Positions 42,669-52,212 of a stretch of 64,000 nt of DNA are shown piece after piece. The notes under the pieces are model-generated. The model searched no databases and was not told the DNA's origin. It was given only the letters and a program-made list of their open reading frames with translations. The DNA lies in assembly GCA_035593725.1 (NCBI GenBank), contig DAOSZN010000009.1, positions 1 through 64,000 of the forward strand. Direction: 5' to 3'. Every line of letters begins with the position of its first letter. Positions within the stretch are counted from its first letter, which is position 1. Source of the stretch: UBA4971 sp029551185. GTDB taxonomy: Bacteria > Bacillota > SHA-98 > UBA4971. The position numbers and the translations under genes are program-made.

Positions 42669-44570
42669 TCATAAGGTTCCACGAAACGGTTGGAATTCTT
42701 CTGAAATTCTTTTCTTGAGGTATCCTAATTCTGCTAGCAACTCTCTCGATTTTTGCATCTCTCCTCGGCAACTTAAACTCGCAAGCTCTTTCTCTATCTC
42801 ACGTATTCTGTACACAAGGTTGTGTTCAAGAATAACATTAATGCAGTCCTCAGCCGCCTTCTTCAAGTTATCCGGCAGTTTTTCATCTTCTCCGATAAGT
42901 ATTCCTGCAGCATATTCAAGAATCTCTCCGTTATCTATAAGCCCGATAACTTGTCGAGGAGTCAGACTGCCTTTTTTAATACCCTCAGGGTAGGCCTCTT
43001 GACTGGACAGGATCGCCTGGGCAAGCTTCCTGTGCCTTTCATCAGAAAGATCAGCCCACTTGAGTCTCTTCGATGCAATCTCAGAGACTTCCTTGCTCTC
43101 CCACATAAGTCTTAAGAGCATTCTCTCAGCTTTCAGGATTTGAACAACCTCACCGGATCTGGCAATATCATCCTTAAAGCTAGTATACCTACTTACTTCG
43201 AATCTATCCTGCACCTCAGGATCCCGCCTTTTTACTCTGCGGGGGCCGGACACTTTGACTAATCCGTCGATATCCCTAAGCATCGCCTCACAGGACACTC
43301 CTAGCATCTCAGCAGCCTTCTCAGCATACTCCGTTCGCTCCACGGCGCTCTCAACCTTCGCAAGCACCCGCGCTGCTTCTTTTGCAGCTTTTACCCTCTC
43401 GTCAAGCTTGGAAGTATCCGTCTTGGACGCGATAAGATATAATTTGTAAGCTGTCAACGGTTTTGCGTCTTCCAGCACTTCGGCGAAGGCTTCCTTACCT
43501 TTCTTCCTCAGGATAGAATCGGGATCTTCTCCCGCAGGCAAAACCGCTACTTTCACACCTGCGCCTGCGTCTGCCAGAATCTCCATACCGCGAAGAGTAG
43601 CTGCCTCCCCTGCTGCATCAGCGTCATAGGCGATGATTACCTGGGGAGCATATCTTGACACAGCCTCAGCCTGTTGTTTAGTAAGCGCGGTTCCAAGAGT
43701 GGCTGTTACATTCGTAAAACCGAATTGATGACACATAATAGCGTCCATATATCCTTCAACGATTACAGCCTTGGATTCGTTCCTGATGGAATTCTTTGCA
43801 AGGGCAAGCCCATAGACTGTCTTTCCCTTTCTAAATAGAGCTGTCTCAGGGGAATTCAGGTACTTCGGCTCCGAATCGTCAAGAACCCTACCGCCAAAGC
43901 CAATAACCCTGCCGGAGATATCAGTAATGGGGAATATAAGCCTTCCTCGGAACCGGTCATAATATCCTTTCCCGCTCTTAGAAGGCACAATAAGACCTGC
44001 AGAAACAAGCTCCTCACGCGAAAACCCATTGCCTGTAAGAGCCTTCAAAAGGCTATCCCATTCTCTTGGGGCATATCCCAGTCTGAAACACCTTGCGGTA
44101 TCATCAGAAACGCCTCGTCGCCCAACATAGTCTCTGACATCTTTTGCATCCGGACTTTTTGCAAAGACAGTCTCAAAATGACGACAAGCTGCCTCCATGC
44201 AGTCATAAAGCCTACGTCGCTTCTCCCTGGCCGCCCTCTTTTCAGGAGACTCATCGTCTTGAGACAGCACAACCCCGACCCGTTCAGCGAGCATTCTTAC
44301 TGCATCCCCAAAGTTCACGTTTTCGATTTTCATGACGAAGCTGAAAACGTCTCCGCCTGCACCGCATCCAAAGCAATAAAAAAGTTGCCTTTCTGCTGAT
44401 ACCGTGAAAGATGGTGTCTTCTCCGTGTGAAACGGACATAATCCTTTATAGGTGTTCCCAGCTTGCTTCAATAAGACGTAACCTGATACTACTTCTACGA
44501 TATCAGTTCGTGCGCGGATCTCATTTAGCGCCTCTTCACTGTAAATGCGCCATTCGCCTTGGCCGCGCAT
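42669..44570 (-). CDS. dnaG: DNA primase
   Basis: A 633-aa primase that lays RNA primers for replication. N-terminal zinc-binding domain with CPFH (about 45-48) and CFGC (about 66-69); catalytic TOPRIM core with VIVEGYMD and ITAYDADAAG-type segment (IIAYDADAAGE); C-terminal DnaB-interacting helical domain with the last 150 residues. ATG 44570 with AAGGGA upstream. First gene of dnaG-rpoD. Confidence 0.95.
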   Translation of the reverse strand: MRGQGEWRIYSEEALNEIRARTDIVEVVSGYVLLKQAGNTYKGLCPFHTEKTPSFTVSAERQLFYCFGCGAGGDVFSFVMKIENVNFGDAVRMLAERVGVVLSQDDESPEKRAAREKRRRLYDCMEAACRHFETVFAKSPDAKDVRDYVGRRGVSDDTARCFRLGYAPREWDSLLKALTGNGFSREELVSAGLIVPSKSGKGYYDRFRGRLIFPITDISGRVIGFGGRVLDDSEPKYLNSPETALFRKGKTVYGLALAKNSIRNESKAVIVEGYMDAIMCHQFGFTNVTATLGTALTKQQAEAVSRYAPQVIIAYDADAAGEAATLRGMEILADAGAGVKVAVLPAGEDPDSILRKKGKEAFAEVLEDAKPLTAYKLYLIASKTDTSKLDERVKAAKEAARVLAKVESAVERTEYAEKAAEMLGVSCEAMLRDIDGLVKVSGPRRVKRRDPEVQDRFEVSRYTSFKDDIARSGEVVQILKAERMLLRLMWESKEVSEIASKRLKWADLSDERHRKLAQAILSSQEAYPEGIKKGSLTPRQVIGLIDNGEILEYAAGILIGEDEKLPDNLKKAAEDCINVILEHNLVYRIREIEKELASLSCRGEMQKSRELLAELGYLKKRISEEFQPFRGTL

Positions 44571-44944
44571 GACTTTTATATCCCTTCTTCCTGCACACCT
44601 CGAAAACCGGCTACTCCTACTTCCTGTTGGATTTCGCCATATTAAACGTTTTTCCTCTATTTCGCGTCCATTACTGATTAGCGAAACACAGCTGATTTTG
44701 AACCTGTCTTCTACAATAAGACAAGATATCCCCCGGCACCTAATCGCACAGGGGCTGATTTATCGAATTCGACGAATTTATTGAAAATCCTCCCTGATAC
44801 GCTCTATTTAAGTTCATAGACTTGGTTATTCCTATTTCCCTTAAGCTTATATAAATGTATTCTTACTCACTTGCATCAATATATGCCAGAAAATTCGTGC
44901 AAGTGTTCTGTATAATCTTTCTTTTTCTTTATGAAACGCTGCAA
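44571..44944. other. Intergenic region upstream of dnaG
   Basis: Together with the ppdK terminator, this 500-bp gap has no gene. It becomes strongly AT-rich from about 44770 and must hold the dnaG-rpoD promoter; TTGATG/TTGCAC-like hexamers are present near 44875-44905 on the minus strand, but I see no pair good enough to name. Confidence 0.5.
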
Positions 44945-44985
44945 TAAAATGTCCCCACGATCCCGGAAGAGTCATGGGGACATTC
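44945..44985 (-). terminator. Intrinsic terminator of the glyQS-ppdK operon
   Basis: On the minus strand AATGTCCCC and GGGGACATT form a nine-pair stem around a 19-base loop, followed by TTTATT. It lies about 90 bases after the ppdK stop. Confidence 0.7.
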
Positions 44986-45072
44986 CGTGCTTAAAGCGTA
45001 TGCCTGTTGAGCTTACCTACGGTGCTACAGAAAATACCCGAGCCCTTGTTACACCGGTCTAACCAAAGCGAT

Positions 45073-47772
45073 TTACACTGTCGAATACTCGGTCGCAACC
45101 TTTTTTGCGCCGCTCTTTCTTGGCTTCTTCAGTTCGGCCTGGGCTGCTGCCAGCCGCGCAATAGGTACACGATAAGGAGAACAGCTTACGTAATCCATTC
45201 CTACATTATGGCAGAACACCACAGACTCAGGATCCCCTCCGTGTTCCCCGCATATCCCTATCTCGAGGTTTGGATTTTTAGACTTGCCTTTCTCTACGCC
45301 GATTCTGACAAGTTCGCCAACTCCCTTGATGTCAATAGTCTCAAAGGGATTACTGGGTAGAATCTTCGCATCCAGATAGTGTGGAAGGAATTTCGCCTCA
45401 GCGTCATCTCGGGAGAAACCGAACGTCGTCTGAGTCAGGTCATTAGTGCCGAAAGAGAAGAAATCTGTCTTTTGCGCAATCTCATCGGCAGTAAGAGCGG
45501 CTCTTGGGAGTTCAATCATGGTGCCGACCATATAGTCGAGTTTTACGCCATGTTTGTCAATTACCTCTTTTGCCACTCTCTCAATGATTTCCCGCGCGAT
45601 CTCTATCTCATTGACGTGTCCTGCAAGGGGAATCATAACCTCAGGGATAACCTTGCGCCCTTCTTTTGTCAGCTCACATGCAGCCTCAAAGATTGCGCGT
45701 GCCTGCATCTCGGTTATCTCAGGATAGCTTATGCCGATACGACATCCTCTATGGCCAAGCATAGGGTTAAGCTCCCGTAGCCTGTCGATACGAGCAAGGA
45801 GCTCCTCTTTCTCCTTGAGTTCTTGCGCCTTAGCGCCTTTGGCTTTCATGGTCGCAACCTCAACAAGGAGTTCTTCGTAACTGGGTAAGAACTCATGAAG
45901 CGGCGGATCCAGAAGCCTGATAATCACAGGATAACCTTCCATTGCTTTCAAGATTCCCCTGAAGTCATCCTTCTGGAAAGGCAATAACTTATCGAGGGCA
46001 GCGCGTCGCGCATCTACGGTTTCGGCAAGTATCATATCTTGAACGACACGGATCCTGTCTTCCCCGAAGAACATATGCTCTGTCCTGCAAAGCCCTATGC
46101 CTTTCGCGCCGAATTCCAGAGCTGTCTTAGCGTCATGGGGAGTATCAGCATTAGCCCTGACGCCTAAAGTCCTGATCTCGTCAGCCCAACTCATAATGGT
46201 AGCGAAATCACCGCCGATGGAAGGATCCTGCAGTTCTATTTCGCCGAGGAAGACCTTGCCATGGGAACCGTCAACAGTAATGATATCCCCTTTCCGGATA
46301 ACAACATCGCCGATATGCAACTCCTCGCGGACCTCATCCACCATGGCAGCCTCACACCCGGTGACTGCCGGCTTACCCATGCCACGAGCTACCACTGCAG
46401 CATGGCTTGTCTTCCCACCGCGGCTCGTAAGAAAGCCTTTCGCTGCAGCCATGCCGTGTATGTCGTCAGGAGAAGTCTCTCTTCTCACAAGGATTACGGC
46501 TTCCCCTGTTTTCGCCATCTCTACAGCGTCATCCGCGGTGAAGACTACCTTCCCTATGGCAGCCCCCGGGGAAGCGGCGACTCCGCTTGCAATTGACTCT
46601 TCCTTTGTTTTCGGATCAACAGTCTTATGCAGCAAGGTATCAAGCTGACCGGCGTCAACGCGCATTATGGCTTCTTCTTTTGTGATAAGCCCTTCATTCA
46701 CCATATCCACCGCGATTTTTACAGCTGCTGCCGCAGTGCGTTTGCCTGCACGGGTCTGCAGCATGTAAAGCTTGTTTCTCTGAATAGTAAACTCTACATC
46801 CTGCATATCACGGTAGTGGGCATCAAGTTTCTCGAAGATATCCGTAAGCTCCTTGTAAATCTCAGGCATTTCTGTTTTTAAGTTGTCAAGGGGAAGAGGG
46901 GTTCTGATACCGGCAACTACGTCTTCACCTTGGGCGTTTGGCAGGTACTCGCCGAAGTATTTTCTCTCACCTGTACTAGGATCCCTTGTGAACGCTACAC
47001 CGGAACCGGAGTCATCTCCCATATTACCGTATACCATTGCCTGGACGTTGACTGCAGTTCCCCAGTCATCCGGTATATTATGTATCTTACGGTAGGTAAT
47101 AGCTCTTGCATTCATCCATGACCCGAATACTGCATCCCGAGCCATGTCCAATTGCTGTCTGGGATCTTCCGGAAAGCTTTGCCCGGTTTTCTCTTCAACG
47201 AGAGCCTTATACTTACAGACTATGTCCTTCAAAGCCTCTGCATCAAGCTCCGTATCAAGAGTCACACCCAGTTCCTCTTTCTTCGCATCGAGAATAGCCT
47301 CGAACTCCTCATGAGGAACTTCCAGCACCACATCACCGAACATCTGAATAAACCGACGGTACGCATCGTATGCAAACCGCTCATTGCCGGTCATCTTAAT
47401 CAGTCCCTGAACAGTCTTGTCATTCAATCCGAGATTAAGCACTGTATCCATCATGCCCGGCATTGATACTCTTGCGCCTGACCTTACAGACACTAGAAGA
47501 GGCTTTTCAGGATCACCGAACTTAAGTCCCATTGCATCCTCGAGCTTCTTCAAGTTCTCGTCAATTTCAACGTCAAGCTCAGGAGGGTAGTTTCGGTCAC
47601 CTTCGTAATAGACTTTGCAAACTTCCGTTGTGATGGTAAAGCCGGGAGGAACAGGGATACCGATATTTGTCATCTCAGCCAGGTTCGCTCCTTTACCCCC
47701 TAGCAAGTTCCTCATGTCTTTACTGCCTTCGGCTTTACCTGTACCAAAAAAGTATACGTACTTCTTTGCCAT
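45073..47772 (-). CDS. ppdK: Pyruvate, phosphate dikinase
   Basis: An 899-aa PPDK that interconverts pyruvate + ATP + Pi with PEP + AMP + PPi, a common glycolytic or gluconeogenic step in anaerobic Bacillota. N-terminal nucleotide-binding domain (LLGGKGANLAEM, GIPVPPGFTI, VSVRSGARVSMPGMMDTVLNLG), central phosphohistidine domain (GGKTSHAAVVARGMGKPAVTG), C-terminal TIM barrel with GLCRTEHMFF, GFSRDDAE and GICGEHGGDPESV (catalytic Cys). Length as in bacterial homologues. ATG 47772 with AAAGGAGGT upstream. Last gene after glyS; no regulatory-kinase gene is adjacent. Confidence 0.95.
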   Translation of the reverse strand: MAKKYVYFFGTGKAEGSKDMRNLLGGKGANLAEMTNIGIPVPPGFTITTEVCKVYYEGDRNYPPELDVEIDENLKKLEDAMGLKFGDPEKPLLVSVRSGARVSMPGMMDTVLNLGLNDKTVQGLIKMTGNERFAYDAYRRFIQMFGDVVLEVPHEEFEAILDAKKEELGVTLDTELDAEALKDIVCKYKALVEEKTGQSFPEDPRQQLDMARDAVFGSWMNARAITYRKIHNIPDDWGTAVNVQAMVYGNMGDDSGSGVAFTRDPSTGERKYFGEYLPNAQGEDVVAGIRTPLPLDNLKTEMPEIYKELTDIFEKLDAHYRDMQDVEFTIQRNKLYMLQTRAGKRTAAAAVKIAVDMVNEGLITKEEAIMRVDAGQLDTLLHKTVDPKTKEESIASGVAASPGAAIGKVVFTADDAVEMAKTGEAVILVRRETSPDDIHGMAAAKGFLTSRGGKTSHAAVVARGMGKPAVTGCEAAMVDEVREELHIGDVVIRKGDIITVDGSHGKVFLGEIELQDPSIGGDFATIMSWADEIRTLGVRANADTPHDAKTALEFGAKGIGLCRTEHMFFGEDRIRVVQDMILAETVDARRAALDKLLPFQKDDFRGILKAMEGYPVIIRLLDPPLHEFLPSYEELLVEVATMKAKGAKAQELKEKEELLARIDRLRELNPMLGHRGCRIGISYPEITEMQARAIFEAACELTKEGRKVIPEVMIPLAGHVNEIEIAREIIERVAKEVIDKHGVKLDYMVGTMIELPRAALTADEIAQKTDFFSFGTNDLTQTTFGFSRDDAEAKFLPHYLDAKILPSNPFETIDIKGVGELVRIGVEKGKSKNPNLEIGICGEHGGDPESVVFCHNVGMDYVSCSPYRVPIARLAAAQAELKKPRKSGAKKVATEYSTV

Positions 47773-47835
47773 CTCTTGCTCTGACCTCCTTTACTTTTCA
47801 GTAGACTCAGTATCCAGCATAATCGCAGAGTGTAT

Positions 47836-47867
47836 CCCAAATGAGCCATTTTGTGAACTCATTTGGG
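47836..47867. repeat. Hairpin between glyS and ppdK
   Basis: CCCAAATGAG pairs with CTCATTTGGG around a 12-base loop in the 108-bp gap between glyS and ppdK. No U-run follows on the transcribed strand, so it may be an mRNA-processing or stability element rather than a terminator. Confidence 0.45.
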
Positions 47868-47880
47868 GAATATCACCTTG

Positions 47881-49995
47881 CTATACTGCCTTTTCAACCA
47901 CCTTGCCAAGGTCAGCCACTTCCCGTGTAAGAGAAGCAGTATAAGCCAGAAGAGCGAGCCTGTTCCGGCGCAAACCCTCATCCTCTGCCATTACAAGGAC
48001 CTCGGTGAAGAATACGTCTATAGGTTCAGCCAACTTGGACAAGGCCTTCAAAATACCGGAGTAGTCTCTTTCCCTGAGCATTAAACGAATACACTCTTCA
48101 GTGTTACGGAGAGCGTCGAAAAGCGTTCTCTCTGCAGGTTCATTGAGAAGAGACTCATCGACACTCCCATGATGAATGTTCCCGGCAAGGCGGGACGCTC
48201 TTGTATAACCGGTACATGCTAAGGCGAATTCTTTGGTTGCGCTCGCTTCTTGCAAGGCTTCTGCCCTCTTATAGGTATCAGGCACATCGTCAAATCCTAT
48301 GGCTATTGCTGCATCTACCAAATCATACCTTATTCCTTTGTCAATCAAAGACGATCTTAAGCGTTGGCCCAACCCGTCAAGAATATCATCTACTGTCTCT
48401 TCAAAAGAACGTTCAAGCATCCCTTTAGTTTCCAGCAACGAAACAGCTTTCGCAGCAAGCCAAGATACAGGCAGATGAACTTCACGTTCCAGAAGGATAG
48501 ATACTATTCCGGAGATGCTACGCCTCAAGGCATAGGGATCCTCGGACCCGGAAGGAATAATCCCAATCCCGAAAAAGCCTGCGACAGTGTCAATCCTATC
48601 TGCAAGGGCAAGGATAACCCCGCAAGGACTTTCAGGCAATATATCCCCTGAGAACCGTGGCAGATAATGCTCAAATATAGCTCGGGAAGTGTCTTCATCC
48701 TCACCGGACATGCGAGCGTACTCCCGTCCCATCACACCTTGAAGCTCAGGGAATTCTCTTACCATATTTGTAACAAGGTCAGCCTTGCATAGTTTTGCCG
48801 CTCTTTTTACTTTGGCCTTTGTATCCTCCGGATATCCTAATCTATCTGCAATAGCCTCAGCCAAATCCATAATGCGGCAAGTCTTCTCAAGGACAGTCCC
48901 GAGCCCTTCATGGAAGACAATTCCTCTAAGTCCGGAGACATGGGTCTCAAGTTGTGATTTCGTGTCTTCTTCATAGAAGAACTTGGCATCCTCAAGCCTG
49001 GCTGAAAGAACCCTCTCATACCCTTTACGAACAGCGGCAATACGTGTAGTAAGACCGTCACGTACCGCAGTAAAAACCGGAAGCAAAGCCCCTTGACTGT
49101 CCTCGACAGGGAAGTACCTCTGATGGCCTTTCATAGAAGTCGTAATTACCTCTTTGGGGAGTCTCAAGAGATCAGGAGCAAACCGTCCGGCCAAAGGCGC
49201 AGGGTGTTCAGCCAAATAGGCAAGCTCTGTGAGAAGTCTCTCATCTTCCGCAATTTGCCCTCCTGCTTCCTGTGCCAGCTTCTTGATACCCTCTTCTATT
49301 ATCACCTTTCGCCTATCCTGATCAACAATACAGTAAGCATCTTCCAGAACATCAAAGTAGTCCTCAGCCCGGCGGACTTCAATCATGCCTGAAGTCAGAA
49401 ATCTATGGCCGGATGTAAATCTGTTCCCTTTTATACCGCATATCTCTATATCAATGACGTCTTCTCCCAAAAGTGCAAGGAACCATCGAATAGGTCTCGC
49501 AAATCTGAAACTGCCTTCTCCCCATCTCATGGCACGCTCGAAAGTCAGTCCCGCGACAAAACGCGAGAAAACATCTTTCAAAGCACCCTTTGCCCCACGA
49601 CCCGGCACCTTTGAGACTGCATACATAAATTTGCCTTTGGCCTCTTCTCTAACGATAAGGTCAGATACGTCCACTCCCTGGGCACGAGCAAACCCTATCG
49701 CAGCTTGCGTCGGTTTACCGGCCTCGTCAAAAGCGACACTGTAAGTGGGGCCTCGCACTTCACGTACAAGGGGGCGACCCAAAGGAGCCACTTCCTCTAT
49801 GTACAATACAAGTCTCCTGGGAGTGGCATAAGCCTTTACCGAAGAATACTCAACCCGCTCTTCTTTGAGAAGACTATCTGCACTTTGTGTCATTATACTT
49901 ATAAGATCCGGAAATAACCTGGCAGGTAATTCTTCTGTACCTATTTCTAAAACAGCATCTCTCTTATCCGAAGACGCACCCTGAATCCTACTCAC
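47881..49995 (-). CDS. glyS: Glycyl-tRNA synthetase beta subunit
   Basis: A 704-aa beta subunit of the bacterial alpha2-beta2 enzyme. Typical N-terminal LEIGTEELPAR, then RWGEGSFRFARPIRWFLALLG, the HD-like domain region, and a C-terminal DALR anticodon-binding segment. The subunit binds tRNA while glyQ provides the active site. I set the start at GTG 49995, with AAGGAGGG seven bases ahead, giving an 8-bp overlap with glyQ; the longer frame to 50040 is not family-like. Confidence 0.95.
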   Translation of the reverse strand: MSRIQGASSDKRDAVLEIGTEELPARLFPDLISIMTQSADSLLKEERVEYSSVKAYATPRRLVLYIEEVAPLGRPLVREVRGPTYSVAFDEAGKPTQAAIGFARAQGVDVSDLIVREEAKGKFMYAVSKVPGRGAKGALKDVFSRFVAGLTFERAMRWGEGSFRFARPIRWFLALLGEDVIDIEICGIKGNRFTSGHRFLTSGMIEVRRAEDYFDVLEDAYCIVDQDRRKVIIEEGIKKLAQEAGGQIAEDERLLTELAYLAEHPAPLAGRFAPDLLRLPKEVITTSMKGHQRYFPVEDSQGALLPVFTAVRDGLTTRIAAVRKGYERVLSARLEDAKFFYEEDTKSQLETHVSGLRGIVFHEGLGTVLEKTCRIMDLAEAIADRLGYPEDTKAKVKRAAKLCKADLVTNMVREFPELQGVMGREYARMSGEDEDTSRAIFEHYLPRFSGDILPESPCGVILALADRIDTVAGFFGIGIIPSGSEDPYALRRSISGIVSILLEREVHLPVSWLAAKAVSLLETKGMLERSFEETVDDILDGLGQRLRSSLIDKGIRYDLVDAAIAIGFDDVPDTYKRAEALQEASATKEFALACTGYTRASRLAGNIHHGSVDESLLNEPAERTLFDALRNTEECIRLMLRERDYSGILKALSKLAEPIDVFFTEVLVMAEDEGLRRNRLALLAYTASLTREVADLGKVVEKAV

Positions 49996-50899
49996 AGAGG
50001 GTCCCTCCTTCACACGGCCCGTCCTCTCGGACCCCCGCAAGCGGAAAACCTTGCATCTCCCTGCTTTCGATGTATTGTTCCGCGCATCCCCTTGCCAAGG
50101 CTCGCACCCGTCCTATCAGTGACGTTCGTTCACTTACCCCTAACGCCCCGCGAGAATCAAGTAAATTAAACACATGTGAACACTTGAGCACATAATCGTA
50201 TGCCGGCAAAACGAGGTCTCTCTCCAAAGCCTTTTTCGCTTCTGCCTCATATGTATCAAATAGCAGCGTCAGTGTCTCACAGTCTGCGACCTCAAAGCCA
50301 TAAGTGGAATGCTCTATCTCGAACTGTCTTTGTATTTCACCGTACGAAATCTTGGCAGACCAGGCTAAATCATATACATTGTCAACGTCTTGCAAATACA
50401 TGCATAAACGTTCCAGTCCGTATGTGAGTTCCGCTGACACAGGTCTGGCATCTATTCCACCGACTTGCTGAAAGTATGTGAATTGAGTTATTTCCATGCC
50501 GTCAAGCCAGACTTCCCATCCCGTCCCCCAAGCGCCTAATGTAGGAGACTCCCAGTTATCTTCTACGAGGCGAATGTCATGTTCTACAGGATCAATGCCC
50601 AAGGCCTCACTAAGACTGCAAAGGTATAATTCGACAACATCATCAGGGGATGGTTTTAAAATGACCTGATACTGATGGTGCATAAACAAGCGATTAGGGT
50701 TTTCTCCGTAACGTCCGTCGGCAGGCCTACGCGAAGGTTGAACATAAGCCACCCTCCAAGGCTCAGGCCCTAACGCGCGCAGGAAGGTTTGAGGCGCCAT
50801 TGTACCTGCTCCGACCTCTACATCATATGGTTGCTGCAGCACACAGCCTTGTTCTGCCCAGTAAGCATTCAGCTTATGTATGGTTTCCTGAAAAGTCAA
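49988..50899 (-). CDS. glyQ: Glycyl-tRNA synthetase alpha subunit
   Basis: A 303-aa class II synthetase catalytic subunit. Family signatures are LNAYWAEQGCVLQQPYDVEVGAGTMAP in two blocks at the N terminus, AYVQPSRRPADGRYGENPNR, and FTYFQQVGGID. TTG 50899 follows GTAGGAGGCGG. No T-box leader precedes it: only 34 bp separate it from spoIIM, so it depends on the promoter at 51729. Confidence 0.95.
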   Translation of the reverse strand: MTFQETIHKLNAYWAEQGCVLQQPYDVEVGAGTMAPQTFLRALGPEPWRVAYVQPSRRPADGRYGENPNRLFMHHQYQVILKPSPDDVVELYLCSLSEALGIDPVEHDIRLVEDNWESPTLGAWGTGWEVWLDGMEITQFTYFQQVGGIDARPVSAELTYGLERLCMYLQDVDNVYDLAWSAKISYGEIQRQFEIEHSTYGFEVADCETLTLLFDTYEAEAKKALERDLVLPAYDYVLKCSHVFNLLDSRGALGVSERTSLIGRVRALARGCAEQYIESREMQGFPLAGVREDGPCEGGTLCE

Positions 50900-50933
50900 A
50901 CTTCCGCCTCCTACCCCTGCCTTGCTCTATTGG

Positions 50934-51578
50934 TCAGTGCCATCTAAGCGCATCCCCCATAACCCATTCCACCAGCTGCCGGGTTACTGATACTTCCACT
51001 AATGAGCCTATCGCCAAAAGAGGTATCAGCACTATGACCAGAACTACAAGGGTATCAATAACTATTACCTTCAAGCCTTGCCCGTGTTGACGTCCGCGTT
51101 CGTATCCGAGAATATTGAATCCAAGCCTTATTCCCAGGGTCCCCCCGAGAATATAAGCCGGGATTTCGAACAGGCCATGAGGAAGGATCCCCACAATAAT
51201 AAACGGGAAAAGGCCGAATCCCTGACGAACCACATCGCCTGACACCATACCGACAAGAAGTCCGTTTATGAAAACCATTATCATAGGTAGAATCCCGAAA
51301 ACTATTCCACCTGCAATCAAGAGCCCCGTAGCTTTGAGATTATTCCAAAACACCATACCTGCCATTTCAGGTATGCTTATCTCAGCCATAGAACGTGTCA
51401 TAGGACCGAATTTCCTGTCAAGCAGAAGAAACAATTGGGACGCATCCAGGGGATTATAGTAAAATACAGAAGCGCCGGCTGCAATTCCCATTAGAAACAG
51501 ACCTGTGGCAAGAGCTATGTACCTCCGGCTCGCCTTCAGGATTCTTGGAATTCGGCTGAGCAATTCGGATACACGCAC
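50934..51578 (-). CDS. spoIIM: Stage II sporulation protein M family (SpoIIM/DUF95) membrane protein
   Basis: A 214-aa protein with about five membrane segments and the signature ILPHGLFEIPAYILGG. SpoIIM is part of the SpoIID-SpoIIM-SpoIIP complex that drives septal thinning and engulfment; homologues also occur in non-sporulators. I favour GTG 51578 because GGAGGGG lies six bases ahead; an in-frame GTG at 51656 would add 26 residues but has no ribosome site. First gene behind the promoter at 51729 and cotranscribed with glyQ-glyS, an unusual link of a sporulation-type gene to a housekeeping operon. Confidence 0.85.
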   Translation of the reverse strand: MRVSELLSRIPRILKASRRYIALATGLFLMGIAAGASVFYYNPLDASQLFLLLDRKFGPMTRSMAEISIPEMAGMVFWNNLKATGLLIAGGIVFGILPMIMVFINGLLVGMVSGDVVRQGFGLFPFIIVGILPHGLFEIPAYILGGTLGIRLGFNILGYERGRQHGQGLKVIVIDTLVVLVIVLIPLLAIGSLVEVSVTRQLVEWVMGDALRWH

Positions 51579-51728
51579 ATAATACCCCTCCACAAATGAA
51601 CCCCCCGCCCTCGACAGAGTATCAAAGGACGAGAGGCCTCTCTCCCTGAGCTTCACCCCGACCAGCGCGCTTAACTGACACTTCCATGATTCTCCACATT
51701 AAGTCTGCTTCTATGCTCAATCTCCCAC

Positions 51729-51757
51729 ACTATACCAAACGCTACCTCCCGTGTCAA
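51729..51757 (-). promoter_or_regulatory. Promoter of spoIIM-glyQ-glyS-ppdK
   Basis: On the minus strand a perfect TTGACA (51757-51752), 17 bp and TATAGT (51734-51729). It is a housekeeping (sigma-A) promoter in the gap between the DUF4342 gene and spoIIM. Confidence 0.8.
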
Positions 51758-51779
51758 TCCTACCCTTCCCCCGAGCCTA

Positions 51780-52196
51780 CTATGGAATGCCCTCTTCACT
51801 TCTTGACTCGAATTCAGGAAGTTCCTCCGGATGTTTAACTGAAATAGAACAGTTGGTGGCAAGAGCGACAGCGGTTCCTGCAAGCGCCAAGTACGGTGCA
51901 ATAGCTGTTCCGATGAGCCCGATGATCACAGGGATCTCAATCAAGGAATCGCCGTGCCTATCTATCTTAATCTTCATTTCATTGCCTTTTCTTACTACTT
52001 CCTTGACTTTCTCAAAAGCTTCCTGACTCTTCTCAGCTCTGACTTCTTTCTGCTCGTACTTGTCTTCTTCAACAAAAACCAGGGCTTTCACAACATCGCC
52101 TTTTGCCCGTTCCAGATATTCCACTGCGTCACGGTATGAAAGTCCGGCCCGTTCTCGCAGGATGTCGACTTTATCAAGATCAAGTTCTTGGTCCAT
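51780..52196 (-). CDS. DUF4342 protein with N-terminal UBA-like helical domain
   Basis: A 138-aa protein. Residues 1-45 (KVDILRERAGLSYRDAVEYLERAKGDVVKALVF) look like a UBA/TS-N three-helix unit; then a charged linker and the DUF4342 domain with a short hydrophobic segment (PVIIGLIGTAIAPYLALAGTAVALAT). ATG 52196 has GGGAGG seven bases ahead. It lies 16 bp after recO. Function unknown. Confidence 0.8.
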   Translation of the reverse strand: MDQELDLDKVDILRERAGLSYRDAVEYLERAKGDVVKALVFVEEDKYEQKEVRAEKSQEAFEKVKEVVRKGNEMKIKIDRHGDSLIEIPVIIGLIGTAIAPYLALAGTAVALATNCSISVKHPEELPEFESRSEEGIP

Positions 52197-52212
52197 GAAG
52201 ATTCCTCCCATG

